DNA of 64,000 bases from Thalassospiraceae bacterium LMO-JJ14 (GCA_021555105.2 CP134604.1:1612001-1676000), one strand, 5' to 3'; positions 1-10,573 are shown, counted from the stretch's first letter. The notes: a model not told the origin generated them from the letters alone. Translations and numbers: made by a program.

Positions 1-1
1 C

Positions 2-238
2 GTACGTGAAGCCATTGCCAACCGCGGTGGCGGGGGGGCCGGTGTTGGTGTCATCAGTCCTGATACACTGGCCGGCATAGACGAAGGCAAGCTGTTCAAA
101 TCGTGGCGCAAATATCGCAAACGAAAGCTCGTCCGCCGTCAGCATATGCTGTCGATTGCCGCAGCATGGGTGATAACGGTGCCTGCATCTGCGCTGCTGG
201 CTGCCGTGATTTACTGGCTGATCACGCATCTGATTTAA
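2..238 (+). CDS. PiT-family inorganic phosphate transporter, C-terminal fragment
   Basis: The reading frame is open from the window edge and ends at TAA 236-238, leaving 78 residues. It carries a basic stretch (about residues 32-46, rich in Lys and Arg) followed by one hydrophobic helix that begins AAWVITVPASALLAAVIYWL and a four-residue tail. A last helix with a TVP-(A/V)-SALLAA motif after a cytoplasmic basic loop is typical of the C terminus of low-affinity PiT/Pho-4 phosphate permeases in the inner membrane. The call rests on this tail only, because the catalytic and signature regions lie outside the window. The shorter ORF starting at 103 in another frame is a shadow. Confidence 0.6.
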   Translation, partial: VREAIANRGGGGAGVGVISPDTLAGIDEGKLFKSWRKYRKRKLVRRQHMLSIAAAWVITVPASALLAAVIYWLITHLI

Positions 239-304
239 CGTCCGTTTTGATTTTAACTTGCCGTCCGGGGATGCATCGGCCAAGAACGGACGACGGATGG
301 GCCG

Positions 305-1834
305 ATGCTTTTTAATTCATACACATTCCTGTTTGCGTTTTTACCGCTGACGCTGCTCGGTTTTGCCGTGTTGGCGAACATCGGCAATGCGCGCGCAGTG
401 ATGCTTTGGCTGCTTGCCATGTCGCTGGTTTTCTATGCTTGGTGGAACCCGGTCTATCTGATTTTACTGATTGGGTCCGTCGTTGTTAATCACGGGCTCG
501 GGCGGATACTGGCACAAGGCACGCGTGCCGGAGTGGCGAACAAGCCTGTTCTGATCGCCGGGATCGCACTCAATCTGGGTCTGATCGGCTGGTTCAAGTA
601 TCTCGGCTTTTTTGCCGGGATCGCGGATGCCGTGTCCGGTGCCGGTTTCGGTCCCGTCGAGGTCGCGTTACCGCTGGCCATATCGTTTTTCACGTTTCAG
701 CAGATCGCCTATCTGGTGGACTGTCACAAGGGCATTGCAGGTGAAGGCGATTTCTTCAAATACGCGTTGTTCGTGACGTTCTTTCCGCAGCTTATCGCAG
801 GCCCGATTGTGCATCATTCGGAAGTCATGGGGCAGTATGAGCGGGCATTCTCGAAAAGCCTTTCAAGCCGCCATGCCGCAATCGGCCTGACGCTGATCGC
901 CGCCGGTCTTTTCAAGAAAGTCGTGATCGCAGATCATCTGGCGCTATATGCATCTCCGGTGTTCGCCGATGCCGATGCAGGTATGAGCCTGGGATTTGCG
1001 CGGGCCTGGTCGGGGACGCTCGCTTATACCCTGCAGATCTATTTTGATTTCTCCGGCTACTCGGACATGGCGGTCGGACTGGCAAGGCTGTTCGGCGTGC
1101 GATTGCCGGTGAACTTCTTTTCTCCTTACAGAACCACCAGCATCATCGAATTTTGGCGCCGTTGGCACATGACGTTGAGCCGGTTTCTCAGGGATTACCT
1201 GTATGTGCCGCTGGGCGGCAGCCGCAAGGGGGCGCCCCGCCGGTATGTCAATCTGATGGTCACCATGTTGCTGGGCGGTCTGTGGCATGGGGCTGGATGG
1301 ACATTCGTGGTCTGGGGCGGCCTGCACGGGCTGTTTCTGATCATCAATCACGGTTGGCGGCATATAAGGAAGCGGTTCGGCTGGCAGGGGCAAGGCACGG
1401 CCTATCGGCTCGTCGCCTGGGCGGTGACGTTCTTTGCCGTGGCCCTGGCCTGGGTGTTTTTCCGTGCTGAAACCTTCGGCGGTGCGATGATAATGCTGCA
1501 TGGGATGGCCGGGCTGAACGATTTGTTGCCTGCGCTTGGCATCGTCGACGGCGCCGTGATCGCCGATCAGGATGTCAATTTCCAGACCGCGCGGCGGGCC
1601 TGGCGGTGGATTGCCGTGGCGCTTGTGATTGCTGTCGCGATGCCGAATATCTATCAGTTGATGCGCCGCTACCGTCCGGCGCTCGGTGTGCCGGATAAGC
1701 GCTTCAAGCTGCCGGGCGGGATCCGCCCTGAATGGCGATTGACCATGCCATGGGCATTCGGCAGTGCCGTTCTGGCGCTGGTTGCGTTCCTGATGCTGAC
1801 GCAAGTCAGTGAATTCCTTTATTTCCGGTTCTGA
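305..1834 (+). CDS. MBOAT-family O-acyltransferase (AlgI-like)
   Basis: This 509-residue polytopic membrane protein belongs to the membrane-bound O-acyltransferase family related to AlgI and DltB. Such proteins move acetyl groups across the inner membrane for O-acetylation of exported polysaccharides. The N terminus (MLFNSYTFLFAFLPLTLL) matches the family's usual opening. Central signatures are FFPQLIAGPIVHH, DFSGYSDMAVGLARLFG and NFFSPYRTTSIIEFWRRWH. The motif LLGGLWHGAGWTF near residue 328 holds the invariant catalytic His, with a second His in GLHGL a little further on. Length is normal for AlgI. The SGNH-like gene that follows starts 3 nt after the stop, which supports a coupled acyl-transfer pair. 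No alginate genes are nearby, so the acceptor is unknown. Confidence 0.92.
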   Translation: MLFNSYTFLFAFLPLTLLGFAVLANIGNARAVMLWLLAMSLVFYAWWNPVYLILLIGSVVVNHGLGRILAQGTRAGVANKPVLIAGIALNLGLIGWFKYLGFFAGIADAVSGAGFGPVEVALPLAISFFTFQQIAYLVDCHKGIAGEGDFFKYALFVTFFPQLIAGPIVHHSEVMGQYERAFSKSLSSRHAAIGLTLIAAGLFKKVVIADHLALYASPVFADADAGMSLGFARAWSGTLAYTLQIYFDFSGYSDMAVGLARLFGVRLPVNFFSPYRTTSIIEFWRRWHMTLSRFLRDYLYVPLGGSRKGAPRRYVNLMVTMLLGGLWHGAGWTFVVWGGLHGLFLIINHGWRHIRKRFGWQGQGTAYRLVAWAVTFFAVALAWVFFRAETFGGAMIMLHGMAGLNDLLPALGIVDGAVIADQDVNFQTARRAWRWIAVALVIAVAMPNIYQLMRRYRPALGVPDKRFKLPGGIRPEWRLTMPWAFGSAVLALVAFLMLTQVSEFLYFRF

Positions 1835-1837
1835 TCC

Positions 1838-3067
1838 ATGAAAACGCCAGCCCGCAAATACACCGGCATTTTTCTTGGCCTCGCCTTCGGACTGTATGTC
1901 CTGATAGGGGCGTTTAACTTCGTTGTCGATCCGTTTGGTCTGTTCCCGGGGCCAGAGATCGAAGGCTTCAATGCGATCAAGGCGGATGTCGACAAGCATG
2001 TGCGCATGGTCAAGGCGTATCAGGTCCGTGCGCATCCGCCTGCCGGTATTGTCGTCGGTTCCTCGCGCGCCTTACTGGGCGTCCCCCCCGATGACCCCGC
2101 CTGGCCCGATGACGCCCGGCCGGTTTACAATCTCAGTCTGTACGGCGGTTATCTTTATGAGGCGATGCGTTATTTTCAGCACGCGCTGGCTCTCGGCACG
2201 GTCAAGCATGCACTGTTGTCGCTCGACCTCTGGATGTTCGATCGTGATTGGGTGACCCGGCCCGGTTTCGATGAAGCGCGGTTTCTCGTCAATATCGACG
2301 GCACGCCGAATACACCGGATGTTCTTGAGCCGCTGCGCACGCTTTTCGCCTGGGATACGCTTCGCTCGAGCATCAGGACGATTGCCCGTCAGGGGCGGGA
2401 CGACATTATGGTTCAGCATGCCGATGGTTCCAGTTGGTGGAGGAGTGACGCCGCGTGGCTCAGGACCAAAGGCTCGCATCGCCAGCAATTCGGTTATATG
2501 GAGCATATGTTCGGCACCGAGGCCTGGCAGCCGGAGCGTGAACGGCGCTGGAATATTACCGACCCCGGCGATCCGACCTCGCCGGTACAGATGGTCCGGC
2601 AGATGGTGCGCGATGCATATGCCCATGGTGTCGACTTGCGAATTGTCATTTCACCCAGCCATGCACGCATTTGGGAAGTCCTGTATGCCGGCGGGATGTG
2701 GCAAACATGGGAAGACTGGAAACGTGCCTTGTTGCAGATCACGCTCGAAGAAGCAGAGCGCGAAGGCAAGCCGCCTTACCCTCTCTGGGATTTTTCCGGC
2801 TATAATTCGATCACGACAGAAGAAATCCCGTATGATTCTTCGCCGATGCGCTGGTACACGGATGGTTCGCACTTCAAGCCGGCTGTCGGCAGATTGATGC
2901 TGAAACGGATTTACGCGAAGCCGTCCCAGGCGTTGCCTGAAGACTTCGGCAGGCTCCTGACGCCGGAAACGATCGCCCCGGCGCTCGCCGGTATACGTGC
3001 AAATCGTACCCGTTATGCCGAAACGCACCCCGAAGAGGTCGGGGAAGCGGCCAAATGGGCGCATTAG
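1838..3067 (+). CDS. SGNH-like membrane-anchored protein, partner of the MBOAT acyltransferase
   Basis: This 409-residue protein has an N-terminal signal anchor (about residues 9-27) followed by a periplasmic domain. A GSSR motif near residues 73-76 sits after a beta strand (GIVVGSSRA), in the position of the block-I serine of SGNH hydrolases and AlgX/AlgJ-like acetyltransferases. Near residues 341-344 the segment WYTDGSHF places an Asp and a His as the rest of a Ser-Asp-His set. Its position 3 nt after the MBOAT gene fits proteins that receive acetyl groups from AlgI-type partners and pass them to a glycan. Function is inferred from motif and neighbour; sequence similarity to AlgX itself is not obvious. 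Confidence 0.72.
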   Translation: MKTPARKYTGIFLGLAFGLYVLIGAFNFVVDPFGLFPGPEIEGFNAIKADVDKHVRMVKAYQVRAHPPAGIVVGSSRALLGVPPDDPAWPDDARPVYNLSLYGGYLYEAMRYFQHALALGTVKHALLSLDLWMFDRDWVTRPGFDEARFLVNIDGTPNTPDVLEPLRTLFAWDTLRSSIRTIARQGRDDIMVQHADGSSWWRSDAAWLRTKGSHRQQFGYMEHMFGTEAWQPERERRWNITDPGDPTSPVQMVRQMVRDAYAHGVDLRIVISPSHARIWEVLYAGGMWQTWEDWKRALLQITLEEAEREGKPPYPLWDFSGYNSITTEEIPYDSSPMRWYTDGSHFKPAVGRLMLKRIYAKPSQALPEDFGRLLTPETIAPALAGIRANRTRYAETHPEEVGEAAKWAH

Positions 3068-3193
3068 CGCGGTGTGAATGAGGGGCAGGCCGTACAGGGC
3101 CCGACGTCCGATATCCTTTCAAATCCCTTTGCCGGTCAGTAAGCTGGCAGGAATAAAGAATATCAACGGGCGCAACAGCCCGAGGGAGGAATT

Positions 3194-4294
3194 TTGAAGC
3201 CCGGTTTCGCACGAAATTCACGGGCAAAGGGCGCGGGTCGCGGGATTGAATCCGTCGATCAGCGTAAGACCTATGCCGCCATCGATCTCGGCACGAATAG
3301 CTGCCGCATGCTGATCGCCGTGCCTGATGATGCCGGATTCAACGTCGTTGATGGATATTCGCGGGTGGTCAGGCTTGGTGAACGGGTTTCTGAAACGGGT
3401 AAATTACAGCGCACCGCCGTCAATCGGACGATCTCCGCGCTCAAACACTGTGCCGAGCGCATGGCGAGCCGCAACGTGCAGTTGGCGCGTGCCGTCGCTA
3501 CTGAGGCCTGCCGTCAGGCTGGCGATGCCGCTCATTTTATCGAACGGGTCAGAAGCGAGACGGGGTTAAATCTGGAAATTATCGGCCCTGGCGAGGAAGC
3601 TGCGTTGACCGTTGCCGGGTGTGGAGATTTGCTGCGCACAGGTTACGGGAATGCACTGGTATTCGATATCGGTGGCGGGTCCACGGAAATCATCTGGGTT
3701 GAAACACCCCGTGGAGAGCCGGCGAGAATAATCGATATGATATCGTTGCCGTTCGGGGTTGTTTCGCTCAGGGACGAATTCGGCGCCGAAGCATTGCCGA
3801 CGGATATCTTTAAGGGATTGCTGCGCAGGGTTGATGACGCTATTTCACCGTTCGATGCCCGCAACCATATATCCGAGGCGATTGCCGCGAATAATGTACG
3901 CATGGTCGGGACGTCGGGGACGGTGACGACGCTGGGCGCAATGTATCTCGAATTACCGCGATACAAGAGAAACAGGGTGGATGGTCTGGAAATTCGTTTT
4001 GACAGTATTCGGCAGATCGGGGCGCGGCTGGCCGGCATGACATGCGACGAGCGCATTGCGCATCCTTGCCTCGGTCATGGCCGCGGCGATCTGATGCTGA
4101 TGGGGTTGGCGGTACTGCGTGCGGTCTGTGAACGCTGGCCGGTCGGCAAGCTGGGGATCGCGGATCGTGGCATCCGCGAAGGAATTCTCGCGGAACTGAT
4201 GGCGGCCGACGGCCACGACAAGTTCGGCCTCGATCTGCAGCGGCCAGAGGCAAACTCGCTGCCGCTCGTCCGGGGAAGCGGCGATGGCCGATAA
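3194..4294 (+). CDS. ppx: Ppx/GppA-family exopolyphosphatase / guanosine pentaphosphatase
   Basis: This 366-residue member of the Ppx/GppA phosphatase family (ASKHA fold) hydrolyses terminal phosphates of polyphosphate or pppGpp. ATPase-fold motifs are visible: [15 protein letters not shown] (about residues 28-42, phosphate 1), [14 protein letters not shown] (about 156-169, phosphate 2) and [13 protein letters not shown]. It lacks the C-terminal HD-like domain of the longer enterobacterial PPX, as alphaproteobacterial homologues often do. The start is a TTG at 3194, chosen because GGGAGGA stands 4-5 nt upstream. The end overlaps rlmE by 11 nt, so the two are probably co-translated. Whether polyphosphate or pppGpp is preferred cannot be read from the sequence. 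Confidence 0.9.
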   Translation: MKPGFARNSRAKGAGRGIESVDQRKTYAAIDLGTNSCRMLIAVPDDAGFNVVDGYSRVVRLGERVSETGKLQRTAVNRTISALKHCAERMASRNVQLARAVATEACRQAGDAAHFIERVRSETGLNLEIIGPGEEAALTVAGCGDLLRTGYGNALVFDIGGGSTEIIWVETPRGEPARIIDMISLPFGVVSLRDEFGAEALPTDIFKGLLRRVDDAISPFDARNHISEAIAANNVRMVGTSGTVTTLGAMYLELPRYKRNRVDGLEIRFDSIRQIGARLAGMTCDERIAHPCLGHGRGDLMLMGLAVLRAVCERWPVGKLGIADRGIREGILAELMAADGHDKFGLDLQRPEANSLPLVRGSGDGR

Positions 4295-4991
4295 AGGTAC
4301 CGGCAAGGGTGGCAAGAAAGGCACCGGCAACCGTGGACTGCACACACGGGTCAAAACCGCCAAGGGCCGCCGCCTGTCGTCGACGCGCTGGCTGCAGCGC
4401 CAGCTCAACGATCCGTATGTGATTGAGGCCAAGAAACTGGGTTATCGATCGCGCGCCGCATTCAAGCTGATTGAGCTTGACGATAAGTTCCACTTTCTGA
4501 GCAAGGGGGCGAAAATCATCGATCTGGGGGCTGCCCCCGGGGGCTGGACGCAGGTGGCGATGCAGCGGATCGGTGACAAGGGGCATGTCGTCGGCATCGA
4601 CCTGCAGGAGATGGAGGCGATTCCCGGCGCCGACATGATTGAAGGCGATTTCCTTGACGACGATGCGCCGGACCGCCTCAAAGAGTTGCTTGGCGGCGCT
4701 GCCGATATTGTGCTGAGCGACATGGCCGCCTCCTCGACCGGCCATCCGCAAACCGATCACCTGCGTATCATGGGTCTGCTTGAAGTCGCCGTCGATTTTG
4801 CCGCCGATGTGCTGAAACCGGGCGGCACGTTTGTCGGCAAGGTTTTACAGGGCGGGACGGAAAACGAACTGCTTGCCGCGCTGAAGCGGGACTTCAGGAC
4901 GGTCAAGCATGCCAAACCGCCGGCGAGCCGCAGCGACTCGGCAGAAGTTTATGTGGTCGCGATGGGCTTTCGCGGGGGAAATGAAGGCTGA
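4284..4991 (+). CDS. rlmE: 23S rRNA (uridine-2'-O)-methyltransferase RlmE (FtsJ/RrmJ)
   Basis: This 235-residue enzyme methylates the ribose of a uridine in the 23S rRNA A-loop late in 50S assembly. The catalytic tetrad K-D-K-E can be placed in [14 protein letters not shown] (Lys), [17 protein letters not shown] (Asp), [12 protein letters not shown] (Lys) and [10 protein letters not shown] (Glu). The SAM site is [15 protein letters not shown] roughly 40-residue Lys/Gly/Arg-rich N-terminal extension precedes the core, as is common in alphaproteobacterial RlmE. It begins inside the end of ppx (11-nt overlap), a pairing seen in related genomes. Confidence 0.95.
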   Translation: MADKGTGKGGKKGTGNRGLHTRVKTAKGRRLSSTRWLQRQLNDPYVIEAKKLGYRSRAAFKLIELDDKFHFLSKGAKIIDLGAAPGGWTQVAMQRIGDKGHVVGIDLQEMEAIPGADMIEGDFLDDDAPDRLKELLGGAADIVLSDMAASSTGHPQTDHLRIMGLLEVAVDFAADVLKPGGTFVGKVLQGGTENELLAALKRDFRTVKHAKPPASRSDSAEVYVVAMGFRGGNEG

Positions 4992-5029
4992 CGTCCGCTG
5001 CTCGGCAGACCGTATATTCAAGCTCAGCC

Positions 5030-5058
5030 AACGATTTTGAGGGCCCCTAAAAATCGTT
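5030..5058. promoter_or_regulatory. Inverted repeat in the rlmE-guaB intergenic region
   Basis: Two perfect 9-nt arms, AACGATTTT at 5030-5038 and AAAATCGTT at 5050-5058, enclose an 11-nt loop that contains GGGCCCC. It lies 39 nt after the rlmE stop and 74 nt before the guaB start. No T-run follows, so it is not a classical intrinsic terminator. It could still end or pause rlmE transcription, or be part of a guaB leader. A second short repeat, GCGCAGTGCGC, follows directly. Confidence 0.4.
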
Positions 5059-5099
5059 GCGCAGTGCGCTTGTTAAAGGTTTCGGCGTGTGTATTATGA

Positions 5100-6617
<1,518 letters not shown>

Positions 6618-6638
6618 GCTGACCGGGAGAAACGGGGC

Positions 6639-7961
6639 ATGACCCCCGGCGCCCGGGTGCAGGCAACCATTGATCTGCTGGCGGCCATTGACGCCGATAA
6701 CCAGCCTCCCGATCAGATCATCGACGGCTATTTCCGAACCCGGCGTTATGCCGGGTCGGGTGACCGCCGTGATATCAACGCCCGCGTTTATGATATTCTG
6801 CGCCGTCGCGCCAAACTGGATTGGTGGATAGAGCGGACAGGTCTGGACCTTGAATCCGCACCGAGGTCACGGGCGATTGCGCACCTTATCCTGCAGGAGC
6901 GCGCTCAGCCGGACGATCTCGCGCAAATGTTCTCCGGTGTCCGGCATTGCCCGGCCCCTCTCGCGCATGCCGAGACCCAACTCATCGATGCCCTTTATGG
7001 GCGGCCGTTGCTGAACAAGGACATGCCCGATTATGTCCGCCTTGAGTATCCGGAGTGGATGGACCGGTCATTTCGCGCGCTCTGGGGGAACGAGCTTGAA
7101 CGCGAGATGTCGGCGCTCAACCAGCCGGCGCCGTTGGATCTTCGCGTCAACACCATCAAGACAACATCCGAAGAAGCATTGGCGCGCCTGCAGGAAGATT
7201 ACGTGAGTTGCGCCCCGACGGCGCTGTCGCCTCTCGGCATTCGGGTTGAAGGCAAGGTTCGGCTCGGCGGTACCCGCGCCTTCAAGGAAGGCCTTGTCGA
7301 TGTCCAGGACGAAGGGTCGCAACTGGTTTCCTTGCTGGCAGGCGCAAAACCGGGTCAACGGGTTGTCGATTTTTGTGCCGGTGCCGGCGGCAAAACACTG
7401 GCAATGGCCGCAAACATGTCGGACGGCGGAAAGCTTATCGGCCAGTTGTTCGCGCTGGATATTTCCAAATACCGCATGGACCGGATGATCCCGCGCCTGA
7501 AACGCGCCGGCGCGATGGCGGTCAAACGCCGTGTCATTGCGGCCGTCGATGAGCCCTGGATCGCTGAAAATGCGGGGACCGCCGACCGGGTGCTGTGTGA
7601 TGTGCCGTGTACCGGGATCGGCAGCTGGCGGCGAAATCCGGATGCACGCTGGCGCTTTACGCCTGAGGATCTGGCCGAGATTCGTGAGACCCAGCAGCGC
7701 ATTTTGCGTGATGCGTCGAAGTTGGTGAAACCGGGCGGACGGCTGATTTATGTGACGTGTTCGCTGTTGCAGGAAGAAAACGAACAGCAGCTGGCATGGT
7801 TCGTCGAAAGCGATCCCCGTTTTCAGCCTTTACCGATAGAAGAAGTGTGGGCGGAAACCGTCGGCGGCCCCCCGCCGCCCGCGGGACCGTGTTTGCGGCT
7901 GTCACCGGCAACAACCGGGACGGACGGTTTTTTTTGCGCAGTACTTGAGCGGCGGGAATAA
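6639..7961 (+). CDS. RsmB/NSUN-family RNA (cytosine-C5)-methyltransferase
   Basis: This 440-residue SAM-dependent m5C RNA methyltransferase of the Sun/NOL1/NOP2 family probably acts on 16S rRNA. The N-terminal part (about 1-140) is the helical NusB-like region found in RsmB. The catalytic domain shows the SAM loop VVDFCAGAGGKTLAMAA, then DVPCTGIGSWRRNPD and VTCSLLQEEN, which contain the two cysteines needed for methylation and release. It starts 21 nt after guaB and may share its transcript. The exact rRNA position methylated is not assignable here, so no symbol is given. Confidence 0.9.
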   Translation: MTPGARVQATIDLLAAIDADNQPPDQIIDGYFRTRRYAGSGDRRDINARVYDILRRRAKLDWWIERTGLDLESAPRSRAIAHLILQERAQPDDLAQMFSGVRHCPAPLAHAETQLIDALYGRPLLNKDMPDYVRLEYPEWMDRSFRALWGNELEREMSALNQPAPLDLRVNTIKTTSEEALARLQEDYVSCAPTALSPLGIRVEGKVRLGGTRAFKEGLVDVQDEGSQLVSLLAGAKPGQRVVDFCAGAGGKTLAMAANMSDGGKLIGQLFALDISKYRMDRMIPRLKRAGAMAVKRRVIAAVDEPWIAENAGTADRVLCDVPCTGIGSWRRNPDARWRFTPEDLAEIRETQQRILRDASKLVKPGGRLIYVTCSLLQEENEQQLAWFVESDPRFQPLPIEEVWAETVGGPPPPAGPCLRLSPATTGTDGFFCAVLERRE

Positions 7962-8132
7962 GACTGCTGTAATAAAATATAAACAATTGAGCGCGAGCAT
8001 GAAGTATCGTCACCGTCAGGGGAAATGACATGGACATGATGCAGGCAGTACCGGGCACGGAGGAAGAACATCCTCTTCAGGGACCGCATCCGACGGATAT
8101 AACTGCTACCTGAACGTCACAGAGTTCGCCGT

Positions 8133-9080
8133 TTAACGTAGCCGTTCGTGGCGTTCGAACTCCGTTTCCAGTTCTTCGAATTTTTTTCTCGCTTCATGGT
8201 CCTGGGCCAGGTCGTCCAGTTCCGTTGCCTCGCAGTGCAGGCAGACCCGGTCGCGGGTCGATTTCGCGTCCCGGCTCCAGTTTCCTTCCTCGCCCGGCAC
8301 TTTCGGCGCTTCGGGGTATCTTGAGCGCATAAAGTAGTAAAAACCGGCACGTTGCTTGTCGATCGCCTTGCAAAGATCAACGGCGCGGCGGACCGCTCTG
8401 ATGCCGGGGTCAACATTGTCATCCGCATCGCCAGGCATGGTCGGAAACTGCGGCCCGTTATCCTCCTGATCGTCAAGCCGCTCGGCGACCGCCGCGAGTG
8501 CCTCGGCCGCCTGACCCATCTGACTGGCGTAAACATCGAGATCGCCGGCATCAAGGTTGCCGCCCCCGGTGTCTGTGCCGTTCGCGCTTCCGTTGCCGGT
8601 TCCGTCGCCGCTCCACGGTGCGGATTGAGGGGCAGGCGCCATGGAGGTGGGTGGGGGTGCTGTTTCGGGCAGGATTTGCGGTTGGGGCAATGGCGGTATT
8701 GCGGCCGGGGCTGCGGCGGCAGATGGTGCGGGCGCTTCGCTTGCGGGTTTGATGATGCGGCGTGTCACGTTTTCCATGCGTGCGCGTTTGCGGTGGGCCT
8801 CCGGTGCCGAGCCGGACGTTGTCTCGTCTTTGATGACAGGCAATGAGGGCTTGCTGCGCGCACGCGGTTTGCGAATCCGGCCGAGTGTCTCGACGTCGCC
8901 TTCGCCATCGTAGATGGCGATTTCCATCTCCAGAAGCTGGCCGTTCTTCGATCCGACATCGAGACCCTTGAACGGGTGGTCCTCCTCGTCATCCGGCAGC
9001 TTGAACGTCACCGTTCGACCAGAGGAACTGCTGTCCCCCCAGCGCAAAAGCCTGACACGGTACACATTCTTTTCACTCAA
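8133..9080 (-). CDS. Hypothetical protein with Pro/Ala-rich linker and C-terminal CxxC
   Basis: I do not recognise this 315-residue protein. Residues 1-95 look folded, with alternating strands and many acidic residues. Residues about 110-175 are a low-complexity linker, first rich in Pro and Ala, then in Gly, Asn and Asp. The C-terminal 90 residues look helical, carry a single CLHC motif (280-283), and end in a charged coiled-coil-like helix (EARKKFEELETEFERHERLR). There is no signal peptide or membrane segment, so it should be cytoplasmic. The start is a TTG chosen because GGGAG lies 7-8 nt upstream. It is divergent from the TerB-like gene and convergent with the RNA methyltransferase gene. 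Confidence 0.75.
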   Translation of the reverse strand: MSEKNVYRVRLLRWGDSSSSGRTVTFKLPDDEEDHPFKGLDVGSKNGQLLEMEIAIYDGEGDVETLGRIRKPRARSKPSLPVIKDETTSGSAPEAHRKRARMENVTRRIIKPASEAPAPSAAAAPAAIPPLPQPQILPETAPPPTSMAPAPQSAPWSGDGTGNGSANGTDTGGGNLDAGDLDVYASQMGQAAEALAAVAERLDDQEDNGPQFPTMPGDADDNVDPGIRAVRRAVDLCKAIDKQRAGFYYFMRSRYPEAPKVPGEEGNWSRDAKSTRDRVCLHCEATELDDLAQDHEARKKFEELETEFERHERLR

Positions 9081-9178
9081 AAGACATCTCCCATACGATA
9101 GTGTATCCTGTGAAGACCGCTGCTCGTCAATGCGGAGTGAGCAGCACGGGCAGGGGAATTCGGAATAAGGAGTGTTTC

Positions 9179-9673
9179 ATGGGCGGTGTCATAGCTTCCC
9201 TGAGCGGCCTGTTTCAGGAACGTCTGGAGCGCCAGCGCAACCGTCCCTTTCTGGAAGGTGTGATGGCTGCCTGTGCGGTGGTTGCAACCACGGATGGCGA
9301 GGTGAGCCTCGCCGAACAGGTGCGCGTCGATCAAATTCTGCAGACACTCGACGAACTCAAGGTATTTGATCCGCACGAAGGTGTTGAAATCTTCCGTGAA
9401 TATACCGAGGCACTGCTCGACAATCCGAAACAGGGCCATGACAAGGCCATTGAGGCAATCGCCCGGGTTTCCGAAGACCTCGAGGCCGGCGCGCTGCTTC
9501 TGCGGATTTGCCTTGCCGTGAGTGAAGCGGATGGGGATGTCAGCCTCGCCGATCAGATTGAAATTGTCTCGATCTGCTCCAGATTCGGTATCGATCCGGC
9601 CGAGTGCGGCCTCTATATCGATATGCCGGTCGACGAATTTCTCGCCGGACATATCGACAAGGGTACGGGTTAA
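9179..9673 (+). CDS. TerB-like (tellurite resistance B / DjlA-type) helical protein
   Basis: This 164-residue all-helical protein has two similar acidic repeats: VATTDGEVSLAEQVRVDQIL at about residues 37-56 and VSEADGDVSLADQIEIVSIC at about 112-131. Each pairs a DGE/DGD turn with a following helix, the hallmark of the TerB/DjlA metal-binding-like fold. TerB proteins are linked to stress responses and phage defence, but the specific role is not known and no other ter gene is nearby. The ATG at 9179 is preferred over an upstream GTG at 9101 because AAGGAG stands 6 nt before it. Confidence 0.7.
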   Translation: MGGVIASLSGLFQERLERQRNRPFLEGVMAACAVVATTDGEVSLAEQVRVDQILQTLDELKVFDPHEGVEIFREYTEALLDNPKQGHDKAIEAIARVSEDLEAGALLLRICLAVSEADGDVSLADQIEIVSICSRFGIDPAECGLYIDMPVDEFLAGHIDKGTG

Positions 9674-9677
9674 GCGT

Positions 9678-10565
9678 TCAGATAATCCGGTCTTCCTCGG
9701 TATCATCATCATCTGCCGACAATGAAAGTGCGGGCGTAGAGGTGGGGGCTGCGGCCATCAGTTCCACCCCGGCGGACGCCAACTCGCGCATGGCCGCTTC
9801 GTTGACAAGATAACGAAGCTCGAAATAGCGGCTCGACGGCACCCAGAAACGAATGCCGAGGATAATCCCGCCGTAAGTGAAGTCGTGGATGCCGATTTCC
9901 GGTACAGGCCCGTCGGTGATTTCGCTGACGCTTGCGACCGCCTTTCTCAATGCAGCCTTTGCGGCATCGATGTCCTGGCCGGCCTGAATGGCGATCTTTG
10001 TTTGTACCACGCGGCGGGTATCGGAGTTGACGATGATCCGTCCGACGATTTCCTTGTTCGGGACGGTGATTTTCTCGCCGTCTTCGCCGATCAGTATGGT
10101 GTGGGCGAGGGTGATTTCCTCGACGACGCCGCTGGCCCCCTTGTTGACGGCGATCGTATTGCCGACCACGAACGGCCGCGCCAGGATGATCGAAACACCA
10201 GCACCGTAATTTGACAGAGGGCCCTGTATCGCGACCGTGGCGCCAAAGGCCCCGGCACCGGCCAATGCGATCAGCGGCGCGATGGAGACGCCGAAATTAC
10301 CCAGTGTGATGATCACCAAGAAGACGATGGCGACGATCTTGACCACGTTGCCGATAAATCGCGCCAGGGTGATATCTATCTCGCGCTTTTCCAGCACCAA
10401 TGCGACGCGCCCGCCGATCCACGATGCGACCTTCAGGCCGATCAGCAGGAATACGAGAGCGCCAAGAAGCTGGAATCCATACTCGATGCCGAATTCGACC
10501 AGCAGATCGACGTATTTCGAGACCGTGTCCAGATGTTCGCCGACAGCGGCTTGAGTGTTTTCCAT
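9678..10565 (-). CDS. Small-conductance mechanosensitive channel (MscS family)
   Basis: This 295-residue inner-membrane channel releases osmolytes on hypo-osmotic shock. After a short N terminus there are three membrane helices at about residues 27-47, 65-88 and 93-125. The last contains the Gly/Ala-rich pore helix (ALAGAGAFGATVAIQGPLSNYGAG, split by a kink). The beta domain follows (ARPFVVGNTI, ITVPNKEIVG), then the C-terminal alpha/beta domain. The C-terminal tail after about residue 270 is short, Ala/Ser/Asp-rich and probably disordered. Its stop lies 4 nt from that of the convergent TerB-like gene. Confidence 0.93.
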   Translation of the reverse strand: MENTQAAVGEHLDTVSKYVDLLVEFGIEYGFQLLGALVFLLIGLKVASWIGGRVALVLEKREIDITLARFIGNVVKIVAIVFLVIITLGNFGVSIAPLIALAGAGAFGATVAIQGPLSNYGAGVSIILARPFVVGNTIAVNKGASGVVEEITLAHTILIGEDGEKITVPNKEIVGRIIVNSDTRRVVQTKIAIQAGQDIDAAKAALRKAVASVSEITDGPVPEIGIHDFTYGGIILGIRFWVPSSRYFELRYLVNEAAMRELASAGVELMAAAPTSTPALSLSADDDDTEEDRII

Positions 10566-10573
10566 GGGAACGC

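Noticed and set aside
103-315. Plus-strand 70-codon ORF at the left edge
   Set aside because: It overlaps the open PiT-like frame at 2-238, which has a better match in a different frame.
944-2035. 363-codon antisense ORF across the MBOAT gene
   Set aside because: The plus-strand MBOAT and SGNH-like frames are both well supported; this frame is low-complexity, rich in Arg and His.
3840-4760. 306-codon antisense ORF across ppx and rlmE
   Set aside because: Both plus-strand genes are complete with catalytic residues, and the antisense frame spans their boundary.
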